A program made the translations under genes and the position numbers. Of a stretch of DNA of 64,000 bases, positions 54,068 through 61,714 are shown in pieces (the stretch's first letter is position 1; the number at the start of each line of letters is the position of its first letter). Below the pieces are notes generated by a model. The model searched no databases and was not told the DNA's origin. It saw only the letters and a program-made list of their open reading frames with translations. Origin of the DNA: Sphingobium naphthae (GTDB lineage Bacteria; Pseudomonadota; Alphaproteobacteria; Sphingomonadales; Sphingomonadaceae); contig NZ_JAJGNO010000003.1 of NCBI RefSeq assembly GCF_020782235.1, forward strand, positions 62,001 to 126,000, in the 5' to 3' direction.

Positions 54068-55185
54068 CCCTGTCCTTTCAGATGTCGGGCGGCCGCTTCC
54101 GCCGCATTGGCGATCGCGAAGGCCGCGCCCCGCTGCCACCGCGCCGCGCCTGCGCCGCGCAGGGCGATGCGATATTGCACGATCGTGCGCCGCTCTGCCC
54201 AGAGGCTGTCGATCATCGGATGGTCCGCCGCGGCGCAGCTATCCATCCAGGCGATCTGCGGATCGCCCTGCACGGCGTGAAGATTGGCGATTTCGATCAG
54301 GACGCCGGGCGAAAAGCGCCCGAGCGCCTCATCGATCGCGATCTTGAAGGAGAAGGCGCCCGGCCCGTGCCGGAAATTCACCAGCATGGCGATGGCGCGC
54401 CCGTCGAGGTCGAGCCGCAGCATGTGCAGCCGCCCCGCGTCGAACGCCGCCGCGCAGGCCGCGCGGAAAAAGGCGCTGTCCTGCGGATGGCAGCCGAGGG
54501 CGGTGCCCTCCCTGCCTTTCCAGCCCGACGCTTCGAGCGTCAGAAACGCCGTGCACCACGCCTCCAGCTCCGACGCATCCGACAGTAGCCGCTGCTCCAC
54601 TGCGCCAAGGTCGGCCAGCCTCTTCTGCAACCGTCGCAATTCCTTGCGTTTCTTGGCCCGGACATGGGTTTCCCAATAACGCTCCGCGTCCAGATCGGAC
54701 CGCAGCATCGCGCGGTCGTAGCGATGAACTTCCCGCCAGCCGCGCCGCTGCTCGACGCAGACCGCCTCGATCGCTGCCGCATTGGCGCCGGCTGCGTCGA
54801 TCCCCTGCAGATGCAGGAAGCCCGTCGCCCAGGGCGCAGCGTCCAGCTGCGCCAGGAAGCTGCGATAGGCGGCCAGTTCGGCGCCACGACGGATCAGCGG
54901 CGCGCCAAAGAAGCAATGGTCGTGCATCCAGTTGGTGATGCAGCCGATCGGCAGGCGGCCGTGGCGCGGCGCCACTATGACCGGCAGCAGGCCGATCAGC
55001 ACGCCGTCGGCCTCCGCCTCGATCAGGCGCACCGAGCCTTCATCCAGATGATCCAGCGCCGCGCCCAGCATGTCGGGTGCATAGAAGGCGTTATGCTCCG
55101 CCGCCGCTTGCGCCAGCAGGCTCCACCGTGCGCGCTGCGCCGATGCCTGCCCGTCCGGGCGCGCTGGATGGGCGGCCATGTCCAT
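54064..55185 (-). CDS. FemAB/CelD-like GNAT acyltransferase (second copy)
   Basis: 373 residues (or 371 from ATG 55179). The BioF2/CelD-type domain is marked by ETHVRAKKRKELRRLQKRLADLG (about 170, split motif of basic residues), LEASGWKGREGTAL and NFRHGPGAFSFKIAIDE. It is only distantly similar to the neighbour at 52153–53220, so the pair is an old duplication or two recruitments. Coupled to the cupin/JmjC-like gene by a 4-bp overlap. Likely role: acylation of a surface glycan or lipid (inference). Confidence 0.82.
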   Translation of the reverse strand: MDMAAHPARPDGQASAQRARWSLLAQAAAEHNAFYAPDMLGAALDHLDEGSVRLIEAEADGVLIGLLPVIVAPRHGRLPIGCITNWMHDHCFFGAPLIRRGAELAAYRSFLAQLDAAPWATGFLHLQGIDAAGANAAAIEAVCVEQRRGWREVHRYDRAMLRSDLDAERYWETHVRAKKRKELRRLQKRLADLGAVEQRLLSDASELEAWCTAFLTLEASGWKGREGTALGCHPQDSAFFRAACAAAFDAGRLHMLRLDLDGRAIAMLVNFRHGPGAFSFKIAIDEALGRFSPGVLIEIANLHAVQGDPQIAWMDSCAAADHPMIDSLWAERRTIVQYRIALRGAGAARWQRGAAFAIANAAEAAARHLKGQG

Positions 55186-55315
55186 GACCCGGCCTTATCG
55201 GCGAAATATTAGGGAATGGCTAAACCTGATCGCCTATGGGCAGCCGGGCGCAGGGGCTTTACATCGGCTCCCGCTTCGGCAGAGACGGGAAGGCATCCCG
55301 GTTGGAGAAGATGGC

Positions 55316-56320
55316 ATGACGATATTGGTCACCGGTGCGGCAGGGTTCATCGGCATGCATGTCGCTGACCGGCTGATGGCGCAGGGCCATGCCGTGGTGG
55401 GCATCGACAATCTCAATGATTATTATCCCGTGTCCCTGAAGCGCGCGCGGCTTGATGCGCTGCGCCAGGGCCATGGCCGGCTCTTCACCTTCCATGAACT
55501 GGATTTCGCGGACATGGCCGCCGTCCAGGCGGCGCTGCATGATCAGGTGATTGAGGCGATCATTCACCTCGGCGCGCAGGCCGGTGTCCGTTATTCGCTG
55601 GTCAACCCGCACGCCTATGTCCGCTCCAACCTGGCGGGCCATGTCAACATGCTGGAACTGGCGCGCGAGCGGCATGTGCGCCATTTGGTCTACGCGTCCT
55701 CTTCCTCCGTCTATGGCGGCAATGACAGCCTGCCCTTCCGGGTCGAGGATCGCGTCGACCATCCCGTATCCCTCTATGCCGCCACCAAGCGGGCCGACGA
55801 GCTGATGAGCGAAACCTACGCCCATCTGTTCCGCATTCCGATGACCGGGCTGCGCTTCTTCACCGTCTACGGTCCCTGGGGGCGGCCGGACATGGCGATG
55901 TGGATCTTCACCTCCAGGATCCTCGCCGGCCAACCCATCCCCGTATTCAATCATGGTCGGATGCAGCGCGACTTCACCTATATCGACGATATCGTCACCG
56001 GCATTCTGGGTTGCCTTGACCATCCCCCGGTCGACGATGGAGCGGTGAAGGCCGGCGGCAGCCGCGCGCCGCACCGCCTCTACAATATCGGCAACAACCA
56101 GCCCGAAGAACTAATGCATTTGATTGCGGTGCTGGAGGAGGCGATCGGGCAGAAGGCGCAGATCGACTTCCAGCCGATGCAGCCCGGCGACGTCCACGCC
56201 ACCTTCGCCGATATCAGCGCCATCAGCCAGGATATAGGCTTCGCGCCCAGCACCGCCATCGAGGCGGGCGTGCCGCGATTCGTGAATTGGTATCGCGCCT
56301 ATCATCAAGAGCAGGGCTGA
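55316..56320 (+). CDS. NAD-dependent epimerase, UDP-glucuronate 4-epimerase-like
   Basis: 334 residues. Extended SDR: GAAGFIGMHVADRL at the N terminus (NAD site), DNLNDYYPVSLKRARLD, a typical UDP-glucuronate epimerase segment, SSSSVYG with catalytic Tyr-x3-Lys in YAATK (about 160), RFFTVYGPWGRPDMA and RDFTYIDDIV. It makes UDP-galacturonate for surface polysaccharide. GGAGAAG lies 6 nt before ATG 55316. Confidence 0.92.
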   Translation: MTILVTGAAGFIGMHVADRLMAQGHAVVGIDNLNDYYPVSLKRARLDALRQGHGRLFTFHELDFADMAAVQAALHDQVIEAIIHLGAQAGVRYSLVNPHAYVRSNLAGHVNMLELARERHVRHLVYASSSSVYGGNDSLPFRVEDRVDHPVSLYAATKRADELMSETYAHLFRIPMTGLRFFTVYGPWGRPDMAMWIFTSRILAGQPIPVFNHGRMQRDFTYIDDIVTGILGCLDHPPVDDGAVKAGGSRAPHRLYNIGNNQPEELMHLIAVLEEAIGQKAQIDFQPMQPGDVHATFADISAISQDIGFAPSTAIEAGVPRFVNWYRAYHQEQG

Positions 56321-56530
56321 CCGCACGCATGAGATGCTAAAAAGATGCGCGCTTTGTCGCCGAAACGATCCAGCTCGCCTCAAGAACAGTGAGGATATTT
56401 TGCAATATCCGCGCAATGATCGTTCTTCGCATCTGCGAAATAGATTGCCATAAGTGGCTGAAAGCGCGTAGACAGTCACCCCGTGCCGGTCGTTGATCGG
56501 CCGGAGGGTCGCGGAACGAGGAAAGGTCAC

Positions 56531-57622
56531 ATGCCGAATACGGCAAATGATCGGCGCCTCTGTGCCAGCGAGACAGGGCTCGCGGCATCGGGCGTAGAAA
56601 AGGGCGAGCGCGTGTCGACATTAGCATCCAAAATCGTACCGTTCGGCTCCGGCAGCCGGATCGTGGAAACCGCCTGCAGGAGCCTGTCCATCGCGGCGGG
56701 CGGGCTGCAGGCCCTGGAAGCGCGCTTTAGCGAGCGGGAATTTGCCGCCACCTTCCTGCGTCTGGTCGGCGTGCTCATGAATGTTCGGGGTCGCGTGATC
56801 GTCACCGGCATCGGCAAGAGCGGCATCGTCGCGCGCAAGATGACCGCGACGCTGACGTCCACCGGAACGCCCGCCATCTTCCTTCATCCCGCCGATGCGG
56901 GCCATGGCGACCTGGGCATGGTGACGCCGGACGATGTTGTCCTGATGCTGTCCCATTCGGGCGAGTCGACCGAACTCGGCCCGATCATCCAATATTGCAA
57001 GCGCTTCGCCGTGCCGCTGATGGGCATGACGGCGCAGCCCCAGAGCACGGTGGCCCAGTCGGCCGACATCTGCATCCTGATGCCCGATGTGCAGGAAGCC
57101 TGCCCCAATGCGCTGGCCCCCACGACCTCCACGACGGTGCAGATGGCGTTCGGAGACGCGCTCGCCGTTTCGCTGATGGAAATGCGCGGCTTTTCGGCGG
57201 ACGACTTCCATAAATTCCATCCCAATGGCCGTCTGGGCGCGCAACTGCTCAAGGTGCGCGAACTCATGGCGCGTGGCGACCATGTGCCGATGGTCCGGGA
57301 AGACGCCTCGCTGCTCGACGCGACCATCGAAATGACGCGCGCGCGCCTTGGCGGCACGGCCGTGGTGGATCGCAATGGCCGGCTGATCGGCGCCTTCACC
57401 GATGGCGATCTGCGTCGCACCGTCACCGGCAAGCAGAATCTGACCGAGCCCGTCGGCCGCTTCATGACCGTCACGCCGCAGGCCGTGGGCCCCGACGAAC
57501 TGGCGTCCGAAGCGCTGCACATGATGCACGAGCGCAACATCATGCTGCTGTTCGTCTGTGAGAATGGGCGGCTGACCGGGGCGCTGCACATGCACGACCT
57601 GCTGCACGCCGGCGTCGCCTGA
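56531..57622 (+). CDS. kdsD: Arabinose-5-phosphate isomerase (KpsF/GutQ family)
   Basis: Interconverts ribulose-5-P and arabinose-5-P, the first Kdo step. 363 residues; ATG 56531 with GAGGAAAGG just upstream. SIS domain: VTGIGKSGIVARKMTATLTS (about 92), HPADAGHGDLG, LSHSGES (about 143) and FHPNGRLGAQL (about 230). Two CBS repeats follow (about 245–360). The N terminus is about 35 residues longer than classic KdsD. The stop codon overlaps the kdsB start in a CTGA. Confidence 0.94.
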   Translation: MPNTANDRRLCASETGLAASGVEKGERVSTLASKIVPFGSGSRIVETACRSLSIAAGGLQALEARFSEREFAATFLRLVGVLMNVRGRVIVTGIGKSGIVARKMTATLTSTGTPAIFLHPADAGHGDLGMVTPDDVVLMLSHSGESTELGPIIQYCKRFAVPLMGMTAQPQSTVAQSADICILMPDVQEACPNALAPTTSTTVQMAFGDALAVSLMEMRGFSADDFHKFHPNGRLGAQLLKVRELMARGDHVPMVREDASLLDATIEMTRARLGGTAVVDRNGRLIGAFTDGDLRRTVTGKQNLTEPVGRFMTVTPQAVGPDELASEALHMMHERNIMLLFVCENGRLTGALHMHDLLHAGVA

Positions 57623-58428
57623 ACCTTCTTGTCGTCATTCCCGCGCGGGCCGGCTCCACCCGATTGCCGCGCAAGCCATTGCGGCTGATCGCCGGGCGCA
57701 CGCTGCTGCACCGGACGATCGCCATGGCGCGCGCCGCGATCGCCGGGCGCGCTGGCGTCGGCCTGATCGTCGCGACCGATGATGAAGCGATCGCCGATCA
57801 TGCTCGCATGGCGGGGTGCGACGCGGTCCTGACCGACAGCGCCATAGCGACCGGCTCCGGCCGCGCGCTGGCCGCGGCGCTATCGCTGCCTCAAGCGCCG
57901 CGCTTCGTCGTCAATCTGCAAGGCGACTCGCCGTTCCAGCCCGAAGGCGCCTTGGCCGCGGTGATCGCCGCGCTGGAAGCGGGGGCGGAGGTCGCGACCC
58001 CGGTTATCGCACTCGACTGGGCGGCGCTCGACGCCTTGCGCGACCACAAGACGCGCTCGCCCTTCAGCGGCACGACCTGCGTGCGCGGCGTGGATGCGCA
58101 GGCGCTCTGGTTTTCGAAGGCGATCATTCCCGCCATCCGCGACGAGGAACGCCTGCGCGCCGCCGCGCCCCTGTCCCCGGTATGGCGTCATGTCGGCCTT
58201 TACGGCTATCGGCTCGACGTGCTGCAGCGGTTCGAAGCGTGCCCGCCCACCGCGCTCGAAAATCTCGAAGGACTGGAGCAGTTGCGGCTGCTGGAACTCG
58301 GCATCAGGATCATGACCGTCGCGGTCGATCCGCCGCGCTTCGACAGTTCGGGGATCGACACCGAAGCCGACATCGCCCGGGTCGAGCGCCTGATCGCCGC
58401 GCATGGCGATCCCACGCCGGATCTTTGA
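57619..58428 (+). CDS. kdsB: CMP-Kdo synthetase, apparently starting at CTG
   Basis: Activates Kdo to CMP-Kdo for LPS or capsule. The conserved N terminus LLVVIPARAGSTRLPRKPL is needed for nucleotide binding but lies upstream of any ATG, GTG or TTG: the first such codon is TTG 57664, inside the motif. Between the in-frame stop at 57559 and that point the only usable codon is CTG 57619, which overlaps the kdsD stop (CTGA). From there the protein has 269 residues, near normal. Later motifs are NLQGDSPFQ (about 96), HVGLYGYR (about 194) and EGLEQLRLLE. Coupled reinitiation from kdsD is the likely route. Confidence 0.9.
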   Translation: MNLLVVIPARAGSTRLPRKPLRLIAGRTLLHRTIAMARAAIAGRAGVGLIVATDDEAIADHARMAGCDAVLTDSAIATGSGRALAAALSLPQAPRFVVNLQGDSPFQPEGALAAVIAALEAGAEVATPVIALDWAALDALRDHKTRSPFSGTTCVRGVDAQALWFSKAIIPAIRDEERLRAAAPLSPVWRHVGLYGYRLDVLQRFEACPPTALENLEGLEQLRLLELGIRIMTVAVDPPRFDSSGIDTEADIARVERLIAAHGDPTPDL

Positions 58429-58434
58429 CGCTCC

Positions 58435-59025
58435 ATGCGCCGGGTTTTCGTCATTCGCCACGGCAACACCTTCGCCAGCGGGGAGGCGCCCCGCCGGATC
58501 GGATCGCGCACGGACATTCCGCTGGTGGAGAGCGGCCATGCCCAAGCGGCGGCGCTTGCCAACAGCTTTGCGGGCTCATCCGTTCGCCTGCTGCTGTCCA
58601 GCCTGCTGCTGCGCGCGCGCCAGACGGCTGCGCCGATCGCCTTGGCTACCAATCATCCACTGGACGGCACTCGGCCCTGGCTGGCGGAGATCGATCATGG
58701 CCCCGACGAAGGCCAGCTGGAAGAGGCGGTGATCGCGCGCATCGGTGCCCAGGCGCTTGCCGATTGGGAAGAGCAGGGCATCGCGCCCGATGGCTGGCAT
58801 GTCGACGGGCCGGCACGGATCGACGCCTGGCGCAGCTTCTTCGCGGACCCGGGCGAGGGCGCCGACCTGCTGGTCACCAGCAACGGCGCGGCGCGCTTCG
58901 CCCTGATCGCGCTGGGCCTCGCCCCGCGCAAGCTGCGCACGGGCGCCTTTGGCGAGTTCGCCGTGGAAGAGACCGGTAGGGCTGAACTGATCCGCTGGGA
59001 CGTCCGGCCGCAGGACGCGGCCTAG
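58435..59025 (+). CDS. Histidine phosphatase family protein
   Basis: 196 residues. The phosphohistidine motif is FVIRHGNT (His about 9), with Arg in LLLRARQTAAP (about 60), Glu in LAEIDHGPDEG and the second His replaced or displaced, since the usual late GH motif reads TSNGAARF here. It starts 6 bp after kdsB and is probably co-transcribed. No KdsC-like (HAD) Kdo-8-P phosphatase is seen, so a role in this pathway is possible but unproven. Confidence 0.85.
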   Translation: MRRVFVIRHGNTFASGEAPRRIGSRTDIPLVESGHAQAAALANSFAGSSVRLLLSSLLLRARQTAAPIALATNHPLDGTRPWLAEIDHGPDEGQLEEAVIARIGAQALADWEEQGIAPDGWHVDGPARIDAWRSFFADPGEGADLLVTSNGAARFALIALGLAPRKLRTGAFGEFAVEETGRAELIRWDVRPQDAA

Positions 59026-60056
59026 CTGACGGCGGGCTCCAGCAGCCGGATCGTGCCCGCGCTTGCATCCATCTCCGCCTGCACGCCCAGGGGCAGGCTA
59101 TATTGATTGGCGACATGGCCGAACTGACCGCCCTGAAAGGCGGGGATGCCCAGCGGTTCGAGATGCTGCTGCAGCACTTCCGACAGGGTGAAGCCGCCAT
59201 AGCTGGGGCCCGCCGCACCGCAGTCGGTGCATTGGCCAAAGACGACGCCGGCGAGCTTGCCGAGCAGCCCCGCAAGCGTCAGCTGCGTCAGCATCCGGTC
59301 GATCCGATAGGGCGCTTCGCCGATATCCTCGATGAACAGGATCGCGCCGGAGAAATCGGGCAGCCAGGGCGTGCCCATCAGGGCGGCGAGGACGGTCAGG
59401 TTGCCGCCTAGCAGACGGCCGCGCGCGACGCCCGGGCGAAAGGTGCGGACGCGTCCCACGCGCTGCGCCAGCCGATCCTCATGCCCCTGCGGATTGACGA
59501 ACGTCGGCGTCGCGGCATCGAAGGCGACGGCGCGGAAGGCGTCCCAGCTATAGCTGCCCCAGCTGCTCGACGCGTTGGGACCATGAATGGTGGTGAAGCC
59601 CGCCTTCGCCGCGAAGGCGAGATGCAGCGCCGTGATGTCTGAAAAGCCGATCAGCAGCTTGGGATTGCGGCGGATGGTCGCGAAGTCGAGCAGCGGCAGG
59701 ATGCGCGCGCAGCCCCATCCGCCGCGCACGGCGAACACGGCCCGGACCTGCGGATCGGCGAACATGGCGTTGACGTCCGCCGCCCGATCCGCATCCTTGC
59801 CGGCCAAATAGCCATAGCGATCGACCAGATGCGGCGCGAGCCGGGGGGTGAGGCCCATCGCCAGGATCGTGTCCTTGACCAGGTCCAGGTCGAACGCGTC
59901 ATCGGTGAAGCCCGCCGGCTCGATCAGTCCCACCGTATCGCCGGCGCGCAGCCGCGGCGGCTTCACCAGCGTGTGCGATGGGGCGGCCAGAACGCCCGGC
60001 GCTCGCGCCGCCAGCGTCAGGCTGCCCAGCGCCGCCACCCAATCGCGGCGGTTCAT
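59022..60056 (-). CDS. LD-carboxypeptidase (peptidase family S66)
   Basis: 344 residues from ATG 60056. Releases the terminal D-Ala from tetrapeptide in murein recycling. Nucleophile Ser in LIGFSDITALH (about 125), GGWGCARILP before it, Glu in LFIEDIGEAPYRIDRML (about 245) and catalytic His in GQFGHVANQ (about 310). The N terminus MNRRDWVAALGSLTLAARAP has an Arg-Arg pair and hydrophobic run like a Tat signal, so it may be exported. Its stop overlaps the histidine phosphatase stop by 4 bp. Confidence 0.92.
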   Translation of the reverse strand: MNRRDWVAALGSLTLAARAPGVLAAPSHTLVKPPRLRAGDTVGLIEPAGFTDDAFDLDLVKDTILAMGLTPRLAPHLVDRYGYLAGKDADRAADVNAMFADPQVRAVFAVRGGWGCARILPLLDFATIRRNPKLLIGFSDITALHLAFAAKAGFTTIHGPNASSSWGSYSWDAFRAVAFDAATPTFVNPQGHEDRLAQRVGRVRTFRPGVARGRLLGGNLTVLAALMGTPWLPDFSGAILFIEDIGEAPYRIDRMLTQLTLAGLLGKLAGVVFGQCTDCGAAGPSYGGFTLSEVLQQHLEPLGIPAFQGGQFGHVANQYSLPLGVQAEMDASAGTIRLLEPAVS

Positions 60057-60064
60057 CTCGATCG

Positions 60065-60508
60065 TCAATAGCGTCTCCCATCCTTGTGACGATAGACCCC
60101 GCCCGACCACAGCAGGTCGATATCGGGATAGTGGCAATCGCCCGTCGGCGGACGACCGAAGGCAACGAAGGCGCAGTCGGTGTCGCCTTCGTTGACCAGA
60201 TGATGGCCGTCGGGCTCCCCCTTGGGGAAGGCGGCCATGTCGCCCGCGCGCAGCAGCGTGCGCGCGCCCTCTTCGACCAGCATGGCCTCGCCCGACAGCA
60301 TCACCAGAAATTCATCCTCATCCTCGTGCCAATGGCGCTGGGACGAAGCGGCGCCGGGCTTCAGAACGACATGGGTGACGCCAAAGTCGGTGAGGCCGGC
60401 AACCGGGGCCAGGCGCCGCACCCAGCGTTGCTGCACGAGGCGCGCATGCGCGCCGGGATAGCCGGTGTCGTTGCGCTGCGCGATGCTGTCCAGGTCGATG
60501 CGGGGCAT
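60065..60508 (-). CDS. Small cupin protein
   Basis: 147 residues. Single cupin domain: RHWHEDEDEFLVMLSGEAMLVEEG gives His-x-His with Glu (about 58–80, split), then AGDMAAFPKGEPDGHHLVNEG with the fourth ligand (about 88–108). Likely a metal-binding cupin acting on a small molecule. It lies 8 bp upstream of the LD-carboxypeptidase start on the same strand, so they share an operon. Confidence 0.85.
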   Translation of the reverse strand: MPRIDLDSIAQRNDTGYPGAHARLVQQRWVRRLAPVAGLTDFGVTHVVLKPGAASSQRHWHEDEDEFLVMLSGEAMLVEEGARTLLRAGDMAAFPKGEPDGHHLVNEGDTDCAFVAFGRPPTGDCHYPDIDLLWSGGVYRHKDGRRY

Positions 60509-60565
60509 GGCCTCATCCTCCTTCTGCCGCTGGCCAAGGGCCAGGGCTTTCGCTAACGCGTCCCC

Positions 60566-61711
60566 ATGAGCATGACCAGCACCAAAGACGATGTCGTGGC
60601 CCTGGCCCAGCGCCTGCTGGCCTGCCCGTCCGTGACGCCTGCCACCGGGGCGGTCTTCGCCGAACTGGAATCGATGCTGGCGCCGCTGGGCTTTACCGTG
60701 GACCGCTTCATCGCGGGGGAGGCGCCCGACGGGCCGGTCGAAAATCTGCTCGCCTGGCGCACGACCGGGGCGGGGCCGCATTTCGCCTATGCCGGCCATC
60801 TGGACGTGGTGCCGCCGGGCGCCGGCTGGACCAGCGATCCGTTCGCGCCGGACATTCGCGGCGATCTGCTCTACGGCCGCGGGGCGGTCGACATGAAGGG
60901 GTCGATCGCGGCTTTCGTGGCGGCGCTGTCCGACCTGCCCGACGATCTGCCCGGCACGATTAGCCTGATCATCACCGGCGACGAGGAAGGGCCGGCGGTG
61001 CACGGCACATTGGCGCTGATGGACAGGATGGCGACGCGCGGCCTTCGGCCCGATTTCTGCCTGGTGGGCGAGCCCACATCGACGCAGCGGCTGGGCGACG
61101 TGGTCAAGATCGGCCGCCGCGGATCGGTCAATATGTGGATCACCGTCCAGGGCGCACAGGGCCATGTCGCCTATCCGCATCTGGCCGACAATCCCATACC
61201 GCGGCTGGTGCGCATCCTGGCGGCCATCGAGGCCGAGGAGCTGGACCAGGGCACGGACTGGTTCCAGCCCAGCAATATCGAAATCACCGATCTGGAGGTC
61301 GGCAATCCGGCCCATAATGTCATTCCAGGCCAGGCGACGGCGCGCATCTCGATCCGGTTCAACGACCAGCATAGCGGCGCGTCGCTGATCGAGCGGATCA
61401 AGACGCTGACGGCCGTCGAAGGCGGCACGGTCGAAGCGCGGATCAGCGGCGAATCCTTCCTGACGCAGCCGGGCCCGCTGTCCGATCTGGTGACCGCCGC
61501 GGTCCGGGACGTGACCGGCGTCGAGGCGGAATTGTCAACGACCGGCGGCACGTCGGACGCGCGGTTCCTGTCGCGCCTCTGCCCGGTGGTGGAGTTCGGG
61601 CTCAACAACGCCACGATGCACAAGCTGGACGAAGCGGTGGCGGTGCAGGACCTGCGCGATCTGCAGCGCATCTATGCGCGGATCGCCGAACGGGCGCTGC
61701 GGCCCGTCTGA
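60566..61711 (+). CDS. dapE: Succinyl-diaminopimelate desuccinylase
   Basis: Lysine/peptidoglycan precursor step. 381 residues. M20 metal ligands: YAGHLDVVPPG (about 72), GRGAVDMKGSIAAF (about 104), ITGDEEGPAVHGT (catalytic Glu pair, about 138), GEPTSTQ (about 167) and NNATMHKLDE (about 353). The dimerisation domain is about 185–295. It is divergent from the cupin gene; the EAL–GGDEF gene converges 3 bp beyond its end. Confidence 0.95.
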   Translation: MSMTSTKDDVVALAQRLLACPSVTPATGAVFAELESMLAPLGFTVDRFIAGEAPDGPVENLLAWRTTGAGPHFAYAGHLDVVPPGAGWTSDPFAPDIRGDLLYGRGAVDMKGSIAAFVAALSDLPDDLPGTISLIITGDEEGPAVHGTLALMDRMATRGLRPDFCLVGEPTSTQRLGDVVKIGRRGSVNMWITVQGAQGHVAYPHLADNPIPRLVRILAAIEAEELDQGTDWFQPSNIEITDLEVGNPAHNVIPGQATARISIRFNDQHSGASLIERIKTLTAVEGGTVEARISGESFLTQPGPLSDLVTAAVRDVTGVEAELSTTGGTSDARFLSRLCPVVEFGLNNATMHKLDEAVAVQDLRDLQRIYARIAERALRPV

Positions 61712-61714
61712 CCG

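Noticed and set aside
57664-58428. kdsB starting at TTG 57664
   Set aside because: This would remove the conserved N-terminal nucleotide-binding motif; the frame upstream encodes it up to CTG 57619.
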